Assembly: GCA_964386925.1 (NCBI GenBank)
Contig: CAYLUU010000008.1
Coordinates: 1 to 39,223 of the forward strand
Length of the DNA: 39,223 nucleotides
Reading direction: 5' to 3'
DNA from: CAG-791 sp964386925
GTDB taxonomy: Bacteria; Bacillota; Clostridia; Lachnospirales; Lachnospiraceae
Shown piece after piece: positions 6,696 through 13,527 of the stretch. The notes under the pieces are model-generated. The model was not told the origin of the DNA. It made no database searches and worked only from the letters and a program-made list of their open reading frames with translations. Each line of letters opens with the position of its first letter. Position 1 is the first letter of the stretch. The position numbers and the translations under genes are program-made.

Positions 6696-8420
6696 ATGTA
6701 TTGCTACAAATGCGGCTGTGAGCTCAACAAGACGGACCATTGTCCGAACTGCGGAGCAGATGTGGCCACTTACAAAAAAATCATATATACGTCCAACGAA
6801 CTCTACAATGACGGATTGCAGAAGGCGTCGGTGCGGGATCTGTCCGGCGCCATTCTGTCTCTGAAGAACAGTCTGTGGTTCAACAAGGACAACCTGGATG
6901 CGCGCAACCTGCTGGGACTCATCTATTACGAAATCGGTGAGACGGTGGCTGCTCTGTCGGAGTGGGTGATCTCTAAGAACATCAACGATGAAAGGCTTCA
7001 CCGCAAGAGCAATCCGGGAGCGGATTATCTGTCTCAGGTGCAGGCGAGCAAGCAGACGATGGAGAATCTCGACAGCTCCATCGAGCGGTACAACCATGCA
7101 CTGGAGTGCTGCTACACCGGCAATGTGGACGTTGCCGTGCTGCAGCTCAAAAAGGTGCTGAATGTGAACCCGCACTACCTGCGGGCGAGGCAGCTCCTGA
7201 CACTTCTGTACATTGAGAGCGGACAGTACAAGCGCGGCCTGAAGGAAATTCAGCGCTGCCTGCTGCTGGATGTAAACAACACAACCTCGCTGCGGTATCA
7301 GCAGGAAATTCTGTCGAAGCTTCAGCCGGAAGGTGCCGGTCGTTCCGGGTCCGGCGGCCAGAAGGCCAATGTCCGGACAGTGAAGACAGCAGGCTTGGGC
7401 GATGGTTCGGCATCTGCTGCCGGCGGCAAAGGACATAAGGGCAAGAATAAAAAACCGAAGATCGGCAGCGTGATCTCCTATACTGCGGACAACGAAACCA
7501 TTATTCAGCCGGTCAATGCGAGAAATCCTGGGGTAGATGGCTTTGGCGTGCCTTCGTGGATTTATGGCGGCGCGATTGGTCTTCTGGTTGGTGCGACATT
7601 GGTGGCATTCCTGATCCTGCCGGCGAGGGTGCAGTCTGTTCGCGCAGATTCGCAGAAGCAGATTCGGGAGATCTCTGCAGAGTCAGAGACAAAGGATTCG
7701 CAGATTACCGATCTGGAAAGCCAGATAGAGACCCTGAATGCCAGCCTGCAGACTTATCAGGAAGAAGAGGCAAAGGCAGAGAGCGGTGAGGACAGTACCT
7801 CGAAGAATAACGCTGTCATGAAAAGTGCGGCTTACTACATCGAGGATTCGGTTCAGGTACAGAATGCGGCAGATGCACTGGCGCTCATTGATCCGCTGAC
7901 GGCAACGGACGATATGTCAGACGAGTTCACACAGCTGTATGGTGATCTGTATCCGCTGTTGCGTGCACAGATTCTGCAGAGTCTCGCGGATTCCGGAATC
8001 GAAGCCTATGAGGCAGCAACGCCGGATTATGAGACGGCAGCCGCTGATCTGGAAAAGGCCAACAAGTTCGAGGACGAGAACAATCGCGGGCAGACCTGGG
8101 CACAGCGCCAGTATTATCTGGCAGACTCGTACTACCAGCTCTATCAGGCTGCATCGGACAAGACGACCGTGACGGAGTACATCACCAAGGCGAAAGATGT
8201 GATTGCAGCACTGGCAGAGGCAGAGCCGGACTCGGAGTATACGACAAAGGCGAATACGCTGCTCGAGCAGCTTCCGGAGGTGACGGAGACTGCTTCGAGT
8301 GCAGAAGCCTCGGATACGACAGATTCGGATGCTGCAGTCTCGGATGCCTCAGATACGTCAGACGGCGATTCGAGTGCAAATGGAAACGCAGAAGAGACCG
8401 CAGGCACGGCTCAGGAGTGA
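6696..8420 (+). CDS. Zinc-ribbon and TPR membrane protein
   Basis: This 574-residue protein starts with a CxxC...CxxC zinc ribbon (MYCYKCGCELNKTDHCPNCG), followed by TPR-like helical repeats to about residue 210 (for example NLLGLIYYEIGETVAALSEW and NVDVAVLQLKKVLNVNPHYL). A basic linker leads to a single membrane segment near residues 286-307 (WIYGGAIGLLVGATLVAFLI). A predicted coiled coil (about 312-360), a helical region and a Ser/Thr/Asp/Glu-rich low-complexity tail (about 535-574) follow. The predicted topology is N-terminal ribbon and TPRs inside, tail outside. There is no catalytic motif, and a scaffold or envelope role is a guess. It is probably translated together with the 58-residue ORF, and its likely terminator is at 8700-8725. 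Confidence 0.85.
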   Translation: MYCYKCGCELNKTDHCPNCGADVATYKKIIYTSNELYNDGLQKASVRDLSGAILSLKNSLWFNKDNLDARNLLGLIYYEIGETVAALSEWVISKNINDERLHRKSNPGADYLSQVQASKQTMENLDSSIERYNHALECCYTGNVDVAVLQLKKVLNVNPHYLRARQLLTLLYIESGQYKRGLKEIQRCLLLDVNNTTSLRYQQEILSKLQPEGAGRSGSGGQKANVRTVKTAGLGDGSASAAGGKGHKGKNKKPKIGSVISYTADNETIIQPVNARNPGVDGFGVPSWIYGGAIGLLVGATLVAFLILPARVQSVRADSQKQIREISAESETKDSQITDLESQIETLNASLQTYQEEEAKAESGEDSTSKNNAVMKSAAYYIEDSVQVQNAADALALIDPLTATDDMSDEFTQLYGDLYPLLRAQILQSLADSGIEAYEAATPDYETAAADLEKANKFEDENNRGQTWAQRQYYLADSYYQLYQAASDKTTVTEYITKAKDVIAALAEAEPDSEYTTKANTLLEQLPEVTETASSAEASDTTDSDAAVSDASDTSDGDSSANGNAEETAGTAQE

Positions 8421-8492
8421 GCGTATCAGGCACACGGCAGAGCGGCAGGTGTGCGCGACGTTGGAGCGGTGCCCGGATTGCAGTAAACTATG

Positions 8493-8680
8493 GTATCTAT
8501 TTAGCACCCGCATCTCGAATTTGCGTTGCAAATCCTCGATGTGGCTGGGCAGAGGACGACACTCGAAGGCGAGATACTCGCCTTCTCCTGTGTGCTCCTT
8601 GCCCACCTGTCAATTTCAATCATGAATCCGTCCGCGGGGCGGCCGATTCACGTTGAAATCGTCAGGTGCTAAACAGATAC
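8493..8680 (+). repeat. Hairpin-rich MITE-like repeat, copy D (internally deleted)
   Basis: This 188-bp element has clear terminal inverted repeats: GTATCTATTTAGCACC at 8493 and GGTGCTAAACAGATAC ending at 8680. It equals copy B without the three central hairpins (about 105 bp of B). It keeps GAAGGCGAG/CTCGCCTTC (8565-8585), the enclosing stem TGGGCA/TGCCCA (8546-8551 with 8600-8605) and the long CACCTG...CAGGTG stem (8604-8668). It accounts for most of the 319-bp gap between 8420 and 8740; the remaining 8421-8492 holds nothing recognisable. Confidence 0.85.
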
Positions 8681-8699
8681 AAACTATGAATGTATCTTA

Positions 8700-8725
8700 G
8701 AGCGCACCTTATGGGTGCGCTCTTT
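8700..8725 (+). terminator. Rho-independent terminator-like hairpin
   Basis: A perfect 9-bp stem GAGCGCACC/GGTGCGCTC with a TTATG loop is followed by TTT. It lies downstream of the zinc-ribbon/TPR gene and of repeat D. The short T tract makes it moderate in strength. Confidence 0.6.
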
Positions 8726-8739
8726 ACAGGTGGTATGGC

Positions 8740-8976
8740 ATGAGCGAACGCGAAATGGATTTCAAAATGGAGCGGCCGGGTCTTCTGAAGGAAGGGGATC
8801 ATGTTACCGTTTCGGAAGGACTGCTGCCCAGTAACTATTACTACACGATCAATCCCTCGCTGGCGATGAGTGGGAATATTCCGTTCACAAAGCGCCTTCG
8901 GGCAACAGAGGGCGTTGTGAAGTCAGTGGAAGAAAACGAGCGCGGATTCTACGTGAAGGTAATCTTCGAGGAATAG
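8740..8976 (+). CDS. Hypothetical protein, 78 residues
   Basis: This small soluble protein starts at ATG 8740 with AGGTGG 6-8 nt upstream. It is rich in charged and aromatic residues, with GDHVTVSEGLLPSNYYYTIN in the middle and a C-terminal half that reads like paired beta strands (TEGVVKSVEENERGFYVKVI). That strand pattern resembles a small SH3- or KOW-like barrel, but no family is recognised. It stands alone between a terminator hairpin and the transporter gene. Coding is supported by start context, length and codon use. Confidence 0.65.
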   Translation: MSEREMDFKMERPGLLKEGDHVTVSEGLLPSNYYYTINPSLAMSGNIPFTKRLRATEGVVKSVEENERGFYVKVIFEE

Positions 8977-9029
8977 ACGCAGAATGGTGAGAGCACGTAA
9001 TGTCAAACCGCGCCTTGGATCTGCAGCAT

Positions 9030-9059
9030 AAATCCGAGATGCGGACGCGAAATAGATAT
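9030..9059 (-). repeat. Hairpin repeat remnant, copy E
   Basis: AAATCCGAGATGCGG followed by ACGCGAAATAGATAT resembles the right end of copies A and C (AAATCGAGATGCGG, GTGCTGAATAGATAC). Only the terminal ~30 bp remain. It lies directly upstream of the EamA gene. Confidence 0.5.
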
Positions 9060-9098
9060 TATGAATTGTAACTATTCAGAAAGGGAATGACTACTAGT

Positions 9099-10019
9099 AT
9101 GGACAAAACAAGAATGCCCTTCCGAAATGCGTTGTGCTGTTTTCTTGGGGCTCTGATCTGGGGAACGGCTTTTGTGGCCCAATCCATCGGTGGAGATGAA
9201 ATCAGTGCGCTGGCCTTCGTGGGAATTCGTTTCCTGATGGGCTTTGTCATCCTGCTGCCGCTGGTCATTGTACGCAGCAGGATGCGCAGGAAGAGAATGG
9301 AGCAGGGCGATCATACCGTAGAAGAGCCGGATCATCGGATGGCTGTCATTGGCGGACTGGTTTGCGGCACGGCATTGATGGGGGCTTCGGTGCTCCAGCA
9401 GGCAGCAATTCCGAATGTAGCAGTTGGAAAGGCCGGGTTTCTGACGGCACTGTACATCATCATTGTACCGGTTCTGTCCCTGATCTTCACGAGACGTTCC
9501 CAGCTGAAGGTGTGGATTGCAGCCGTAATTGCAGCGGGCGGTCTGTATTTTCTCTGCATGAAGCCGGGCGAGAGCTTTAGTCTCGGCCCGTGGGAAATGA
9601 TGCTCCTGGGCTGTGCATTGGTGTTCTCTGTGCAGATCATGAGCGTGGATCATTTTGCACCGAAGACAGACGGAGTGGAATTGTCCTGTATGCAGTTCCT
9701 GACGGCCGGACTTCTGGCAACAATCGGAGCCGCACTGCAGGGGACGCTCTCACTGCAGGGAGTTTCCGCAGGTGGGCTGCTGTCACTGGCTTATGCCGGA
9801 ATCTTCTCGAGCGGAATCGCCTACACGCTGCAGGTCGTCGGCCAGAAGGGCGCAGATCCTGCCATCGCATCGCTCATCATGTCATTGGAATCCGTTATCA
9901 GCGCGGTGTCCGGATTCTTCCTTCTGGGCCAGACGCTGTCGGTACGCGAGCTGATCGGCTGCGTATTGATGTCGGGCGCCATTGTACTGGTACAGCTGCC
10001 GTCAAGGAACCGAAAGTGA
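9099..10019 (+). CDS. DMT-superfamily transporter, EamA family
   Basis: This membrane protein of about 306 residues has two repeated EamA halves and about ten hydrophobic segments, consistent with a drug/metabolite exporter or amino-acid exporter. The first half begins FRNALCCFLGALIWGTAF, with the family's typical GxxWGT(A/S)FV pattern. The second half contains GIFSSGIAYTLQVVGQKGAD and the ESVISAVSGFFLLGQTLS segment typical of the last helices. The start is ambiguous: ATG 9087 abuts the GGGA directly (no spacing), while ATG 9099 leaves 12 nt and is preferred here. The substrate cannot be read from sequence. It stands alone on the + strand, about 95 nt before a lipoprotein gene. Confidence 0.88.
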   Translation: MDKTRMPFRNALCCFLGALIWGTAFVAQSIGGDEISALAFVGIRFLMGFVILLPLVIVRSRMRRKRMEQGDHTVEEPDHRMAVIGGLVCGTALMGASVLQQAAIPNVAVGKAGFLTALYIIIVPVLSLIFTRRSQLKVWIAAVIAAGGLYFLCMKPGESFSLGPWEMMLLGCALVFSVQIMSVDHFAPKTDGVELSCMQFLTAGLLATIGAALQGTLSLQGVSAGGLLSLAYAGIFSSGIAYTLQVVGQKGADPAIASLIMSLESVISAVSGFFLLGQTLSVRELIGCVLMSGAIVLVQLPSRNRK

Positions 10020-10113
10020 AATACACAGACAGCTGCGCGGAAAACAGGATCATGACTCAGGCGGATTGCCATGTCACGATCTGTGCGGCGTGAGTGGGGT
10101 AGTTATATTCGGA

Positions 10114-11187
10114 ATGGGGAAAAAGTACGCAGTAAATTTAATAAAGAACCGACTTGTTCTGGCACTTTCAATTGCAGGCATACTGACCGGCTGCTCATCC
10201 GCACCGGGTGCGACAGAGAAGGCAGCGACGGTCAATACCACCTCGCTCCTTTCCTCCGGGGATTATCAGAGCGCAGCAGACGCGCTGCAGGCTAGCATTG
10301 AAGAAGGCGACGATTCGGAGGAGAATTACCGCCAGCTCGGCATTGCCTACATGGGACTGGGGGAATATCAGAAGGCAGCCAGTGCCTTTGAATCCGCCAT
10401 CAAGGAGTCCGGCATCGTTCCCACAGAGTCAGAGTACGACATCAATTATTATCTGGGCAGCTGCTACTACAAGCTGGGCAACTACGAAGAAGCTTTGGAA
10501 ATTTATGATGCCATTGTCACCATGAAGCCGAAGAGCGCGGACGCACTGGAAATGCGGGGCGGTGTCCGGATGAAAATGGGTGATACGGATGGCATGGAGA
10601 AGGATTTTTCCAAGGCAATCTCGCTGGAGCCGACGAACTATGATCGCCTGCTGTCGATCTATTCTGCTCTTGCAGACAATGGCTATGAGGAGCTCGGCAA
10701 GCAATATCTGGAGGATGCTCTTGGCCAAAATTCCGACACAATGTCCGGCTATGACAAGGGCCGAATTGCCTTCTATGCGGGCGATTACGAGACGGCGCGC
10801 ACCAATCTGGAGCAGCTGCCGACGAATTCGGATGTGAATACAGTACTCATGCTGGGCCGGACCTACGAGGCACTGGGCGATTATAACTATGCGACAAACG
10901 TTTATAAAACCTGGGTCGCATCAGACACGACTTCACCGGAAATCTACAACCAGCTGGGACTGTGTTATATGAAGATGGAAGATTATTCTTCTGCGCTGGA
11001 AGCCTTCCAGAACGGTAAGAGTCTGGGCAGCAGCGAATTCCTGCAGAGCCTGTCTTTCAATGAAATTGTGGCCTGTGAACACCTGGGGGATTTCGATGAG
11101 GCGAGAACGCTGATGGCAGCATACCGCAGTGCCTATCCCGGCGATGCCAAGGCAGAGCGGGAAGAAATTTTCCTGAGCACAAGGTAG
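10114..11187 (+). CDS. TPR-repeat lipoprotein
   Basis: This 357-residue protein carries a lipoprotein signal peptide, with a basic start (MGKKYAVNLIKNR), a hydrophobic core and the lipobox LTGC with Cys27 as the lipidation site. The rest is a string of tetratricopeptide repeats, such as ENYRQLGIAYMGLGEYQKAA, YYLGSCYYKLGNYEEALEIY and IYNQLGLCYMKMEDYSSALE. It should be anchored on the outer face of the membrane and act as a protein-binding scaffold. The ATG at 10114 is preferred since it gives a textbook signal peptide; the frame is open upstream to 9982, overlapping the transporter gene, and GTG 10090 is an alternative. The ribosome binding site is weak. The partner is unknown. Confidence 0.88.
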   Translation: MGKKYAVNLIKNRLVLALSIAGILTGCSSAPGATEKAATVNTTSLLSSGDYQSAADALQASIEEGDDSEENYRQLGIAYMGLGEYQKAASAFESAIKESGIVPTESEYDINYYLGSCYYKLGNYEEALEIYDAIVTMKPKSADALEMRGGVRMKMGDTDGMEKDFSKAISLEPTNYDRLLSIYSALADNGYEELGKQYLEDALGQNSDTMSGYDKGRIAFYAGDYETARTNLEQLPTNSDVNTVLMLGRTYEALGDYNYATNVYKTWVASDTTSPEIYNQLGLCYMKMEDYSSALEAFQNGKSLGSSEFLQSLSFNEIVACEHLGDFDEARTLMAAYRSAYPGDAKAEREEIFLSTR

Positions 11188-11277
11188 ATGAAATTGCCAT
11201 GAGCGAGACAGTGCGATATACTTCGTGCTGAGTGGCTGCAAGGAAGCGACGAACGAGAAATCATCTGGAGGTAGAAC

Positions 11278-12216
11278 ATGATTGCAAAACTGATTGAGAA
11301 AATTCAGGAAAAGAATGCACCGGTAGTAGTGGGACTGGATCCGCAGATGAGCTTCCTGCCGGAGGTTCTGCTCCGGGATGCAACACGCCACGTGGATGAG
11401 ACAGTCTACGATGAAGATCTCAGCATTGCGGCAGATGCCATCTGGCATTTCAACAAGGAGATTGTGGATGCGGTGGCAGAGCTGGTACCGGCGGTGAAGC
11501 CGCAGATTGCCATGTATGAGCAGTTCGGTATTCCGGGCATGATGACCTACTGGAGAACGGTTCGCTACTGCCAGGAGAAGGGATTGATCGTAATCGGCGA
11601 TGTGAAGCGCGGAGACATCGGTTCAACGTCAGAGGCCTATGCAAGGGCACACATCGGCAGAGTGGAGATCGGCGGGCACCGCATCAAGGCGTTCGGCGAG
11701 GATTTTGCAACGGTGAACCCTTACCTTGGTACCGACGGCATCAAGCCTTTCGTGGATGTATGCAATCAGGAGGACAAGGGTATTTTCGTCCTTGTTAAGA
11801 CCTCCAATCCTTCCAGCGGAGAGTTCCAGGATATCAAGACAGAGGACGGCCGACATATGTATGAGGTGGTTGGTGAGAAGGTCCGTGAATGGGGCGAGCA
11901 GTCCATGGACGGTGCCTACAGCAACGTCGGCGCAGTGGTCGGTGCAACCTATCCTGAGCAGGCCAAGGTTCTGCGCGAACTGATGCCGCACACCTTCATT
12001 CTGGCACCTGGATACGGCGCACAGGGCGCAACAGCGAAGGATCTGTCCGGATTCTTTGACAAGGACGGCATTGGTGCCATTGTGAATTCCTCCCGCGGCA
12101 TCATTGCAGCCTACAAGAAGGACAAATATGCCAAATACGGGGAAGATGGCTTCGCCGATGCGGCACGAGCAGCAACGATTGATATGATCGAGGATCTGCG
12201 TTCTGCACTGGCATGA
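11278..12216 (+). CDS. pyrF: Orotidine 5'-phosphate decarboxylase
   Basis: PyrF converts OMP to UMP, the last step of de novo UMP synthesis. The protein is 312 residues, the longer (type 2) bacterial form. The start VVVGLDPQ at about residues 15-22 and the catalytic signature DVKRGDIGSTS (D108, K110, D113) are intact. The phosphate-binding region contains LAPGYGAQGA and VNSSRGIIAAY. ATG 11278 follows GGAGG (about 7 nt). pyrE lies 103 nt downstream, so the two form the usual late-pyrimidine pair. No PyrR-type attenuator was recognised in the 90-nt gap upstream. Confidence 0.97.
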   Translation: MIAKLIEKIQEKNAPVVVGLDPQMSFLPEVLLRDATRHVDETVYDEDLSIAADAIWHFNKEIVDAVAELVPAVKPQIAMYEQFGIPGMMTYWRTVRYCQEKGLIVIGDVKRGDIGSTSEAYARAHIGRVEIGGHRIKAFGEDFATVNPYLGTDGIKPFVDVCNQEDKGIFVLVKTSNPSSGEFQDIKTEDGRHMYEVVGEKVREWGEQSMDGAYSNVGAVVGATYPEQAKVLRELMPHTFILAPGYGAQGATAKDLSGFFDKDGIGAIVNSSRGIIAAYKKDKYAKYGEDGFADAARAATIDMIEDLRSALA

Positions 12217-12319
12217 TAACTGAGCAAAGACATAGGATGCGCCGCATAGCAGCGATTGTGCGAAGGCAGTTTGAACCATTGCCATAAGAGTGATCGGAGA
12301 ATTTCCGGAGGAAAAGAAT

Positions 12320-13000
12320 ATGGAACAGTACAAGCAGGAATTCATTGATTTCATGCTGGATTCGAAGGTTTTGAAGTTCGGAGAATTTACATTAAAGAGC
12401 GGACGCAAATCTCCGTTTTTCATGAACGCCGGTGCCTATCAGAACGGCACACAGCTGAACAAGCTGGGCGAATATTACGCCCGTGCCATTCATGATACCT
12501 ATGGACTGGACTTTGATGTTCTGTTCGGGCCGGCTTACAAGGGCATTCCGCTGGCGGTTGCTACGGTAATGGCGATCAGCCGTCTGTATGGTGTAGATGT
12601 TCGCTATTCGGCAAACCGCAAGGAGGTCAAGGATCACGGTGACACCGGTATCCTTCTGGGCAGCAAGCTGCAGGACGGTGACCGCGTGGTGATCATTGAG
12701 GATGTGACCACCTCCGGCGCATCCATGGCAGAGACGGTTCCGATTCTGCGCGCACAGGCGGATGTGAATATTCTGGGATTGATGGTTTCTCTGAACCGCA
12801 TGGAAGTCGGCATGGAGGGCAAGGGCTCTGCACTGGACGAGATTCAGCGCAAATATGGTTTTGCAGCCAACGCCATTGTTACCATGGATGACGTCATCAG
12901 CTATCTGGGGGAGCCCAGAGAGGGAGAAGAGGCATCTCTTCTGACCGATGATCTGAAGGAAGCATTGAAGCGTTACTATGAGGAGTACGGGGTACACTAA
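12320..13000 (+). CDS. pyrE: Orotate phosphoribosyltransferase
   Basis: PyrE joins orotate and PRPP to form OMP, the substrate of PyrF. The 226-residue product has the PRPP-binding motif VVIIEDVTTSGAS at about residues 123-135, and the orotate-site segment LKSGRKSPFFMNAG near the N-terminus. FGPAYKGIPLA is also family-typical. The start at 12320 is chosen over the in-frame ATG at 12290 because GGAGGA ends 8 nt before it. The stop at 13000 directly abuts the GTG start of the next gene. Confidence 0.97.
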   Translation: MEQYKQEFIDFMLDSKVLKFGEFTLKSGRKSPFFMNAGAYQNGTQLNKLGEYYARAIHDTYGLDFDVLFGPAYKGIPLAVATVMAISRLYGVDVRYSANRKEVKDHGDTGILLGSKLQDGDRVVIIEDVTTSGASMAETVPILRAQADVNILGLMVSLNRMEVGMEGKGSALDEIQRKYGFAANAIVTMDDVISYLGEPREGEEASLLTDDLKEALKRYYEEYGVH

Positions 13001-13315
13001 GTGAAGCGACTTCGTGGACATCTATTCAGCAGCAAGGAACAGTCGACTAAGGCATTGCTGTCCGTGATTCTGGGCAGCATTTCGCTGCTGGCGAGCGGTA
13101 CCATGATTTATCTGGCATATAAAAACAACGGTCAGGCGCAGCTGCGCTATGGCGGGGTGGTTTTTATATGTCTTTTTTTTGCACTGGCAGGAATCATTCT
13201 GGGAATTCTGTCCCGAAGGGAGCCGGAGAAATTCTATCTGACTTCGTACCTGGGGGTGGTTCTGAACGGAGCAGAGCTGGTGCTGGGATTCATCCTGATG
13301 TATCTGGGACTGTGA
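13001..13315 (+). CDS. Small three-helix membrane protein, DUF6142-like
   Basis: This 104-residue protein has a short basic N-terminus (KRLRGHLFSSKEQ) and three hydrophobic segments: ALLSVILGSISLLASGTMIY, YGGVVFICLFFALAGIILGI and YLGVVLNGAELVLGFILMYL. The GTG start directly follows the pyrE stop, so it is probably translated by coupling to pyrE; AGGAG lies inside the pyrE end. It resembles the uncharacterised DUF6142 family from memory. The function is unknown. Its last 40 bases are duplicated on the other side of the assembly gap. Confidence 0.8.
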   Translation: MKRLRGHLFSSKEQSTKALLSVILGSISLLASGTMIYLAYKNNGQAQLRYGGVVFICLFFALAGIILGILSRREPEKFYLTSYLGVVLNGAELVLGFILMYLGL

Positions 13316-13485
13316 TGAAACGGTACAGTTNNNNNNNNNNNNNNNNNNNNNNNNNNNNNNNNNNNNNNNNNNNNNNNNNNNNNNNNNNNNNNNNNNNNNN
13401 NNNNNNNNNNNNNNNNNNNNNNNNNNNNNNGCTGGTGCTGGGATTCATCCTGATGTATCTGGGACTGTGATGAAACGGTACAGTT
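13276..13485 (+). repeat. Exact 55-bp duplication on both sides of the N gap
   Basis: Positions 13276-13330 and 13431-13485 are identical over 55 bp, and each abuts the gap directly. The copy includes the end and stop codon of the upstream membrane protein. An exact overlap of this odd length at two contig ends is what a de Bruijn assembler with k=55 leaves behind, so this is more likely an assembly overlap than a biological repeat. Confidence 0.85.
13331..13430. other. Assembly gap (100 N)
   Basis: Exactly one hundred undetermined bases separate the two 55-bp copies. A round 100-N run is a standard scaffold placeholder of unknown true length. Merging the copies would remove the gap and join the small membrane-protein gene directly to the aminopeptidase leader, with no sequence lost. 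Confidence 0.97.
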
Positions 13486-13489
13486 TTTT
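13464..13489 (+). terminator. Weak terminator candidate
   Basis: A short inverted repeat ACTGT...ACAGT is followed by six T. The stem is only 5 bp with a long loop, so it is weak. It would end the pyrF-pyrE-membrane protein unit. Confidence 0.3.
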
Positions 13490-13527
13490 GCGTTTATTTA
13501 GATCCTGAAAGATGGGGCAATGAATTT

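Noticed and set aside
9087..9098. ATG 9087 as the EamA start
   Set aside because: GGGA directly abuts it, leaving no room for ribosome binding; ATG 9099 is preferred although its spacing is long.
13168..13470. Open frame running through the N gap
   Set aside because: The gap bases are unknown, so the frame is an artefact; its end merely repeats the tail of the small membrane protein through the 55-bp duplicate.
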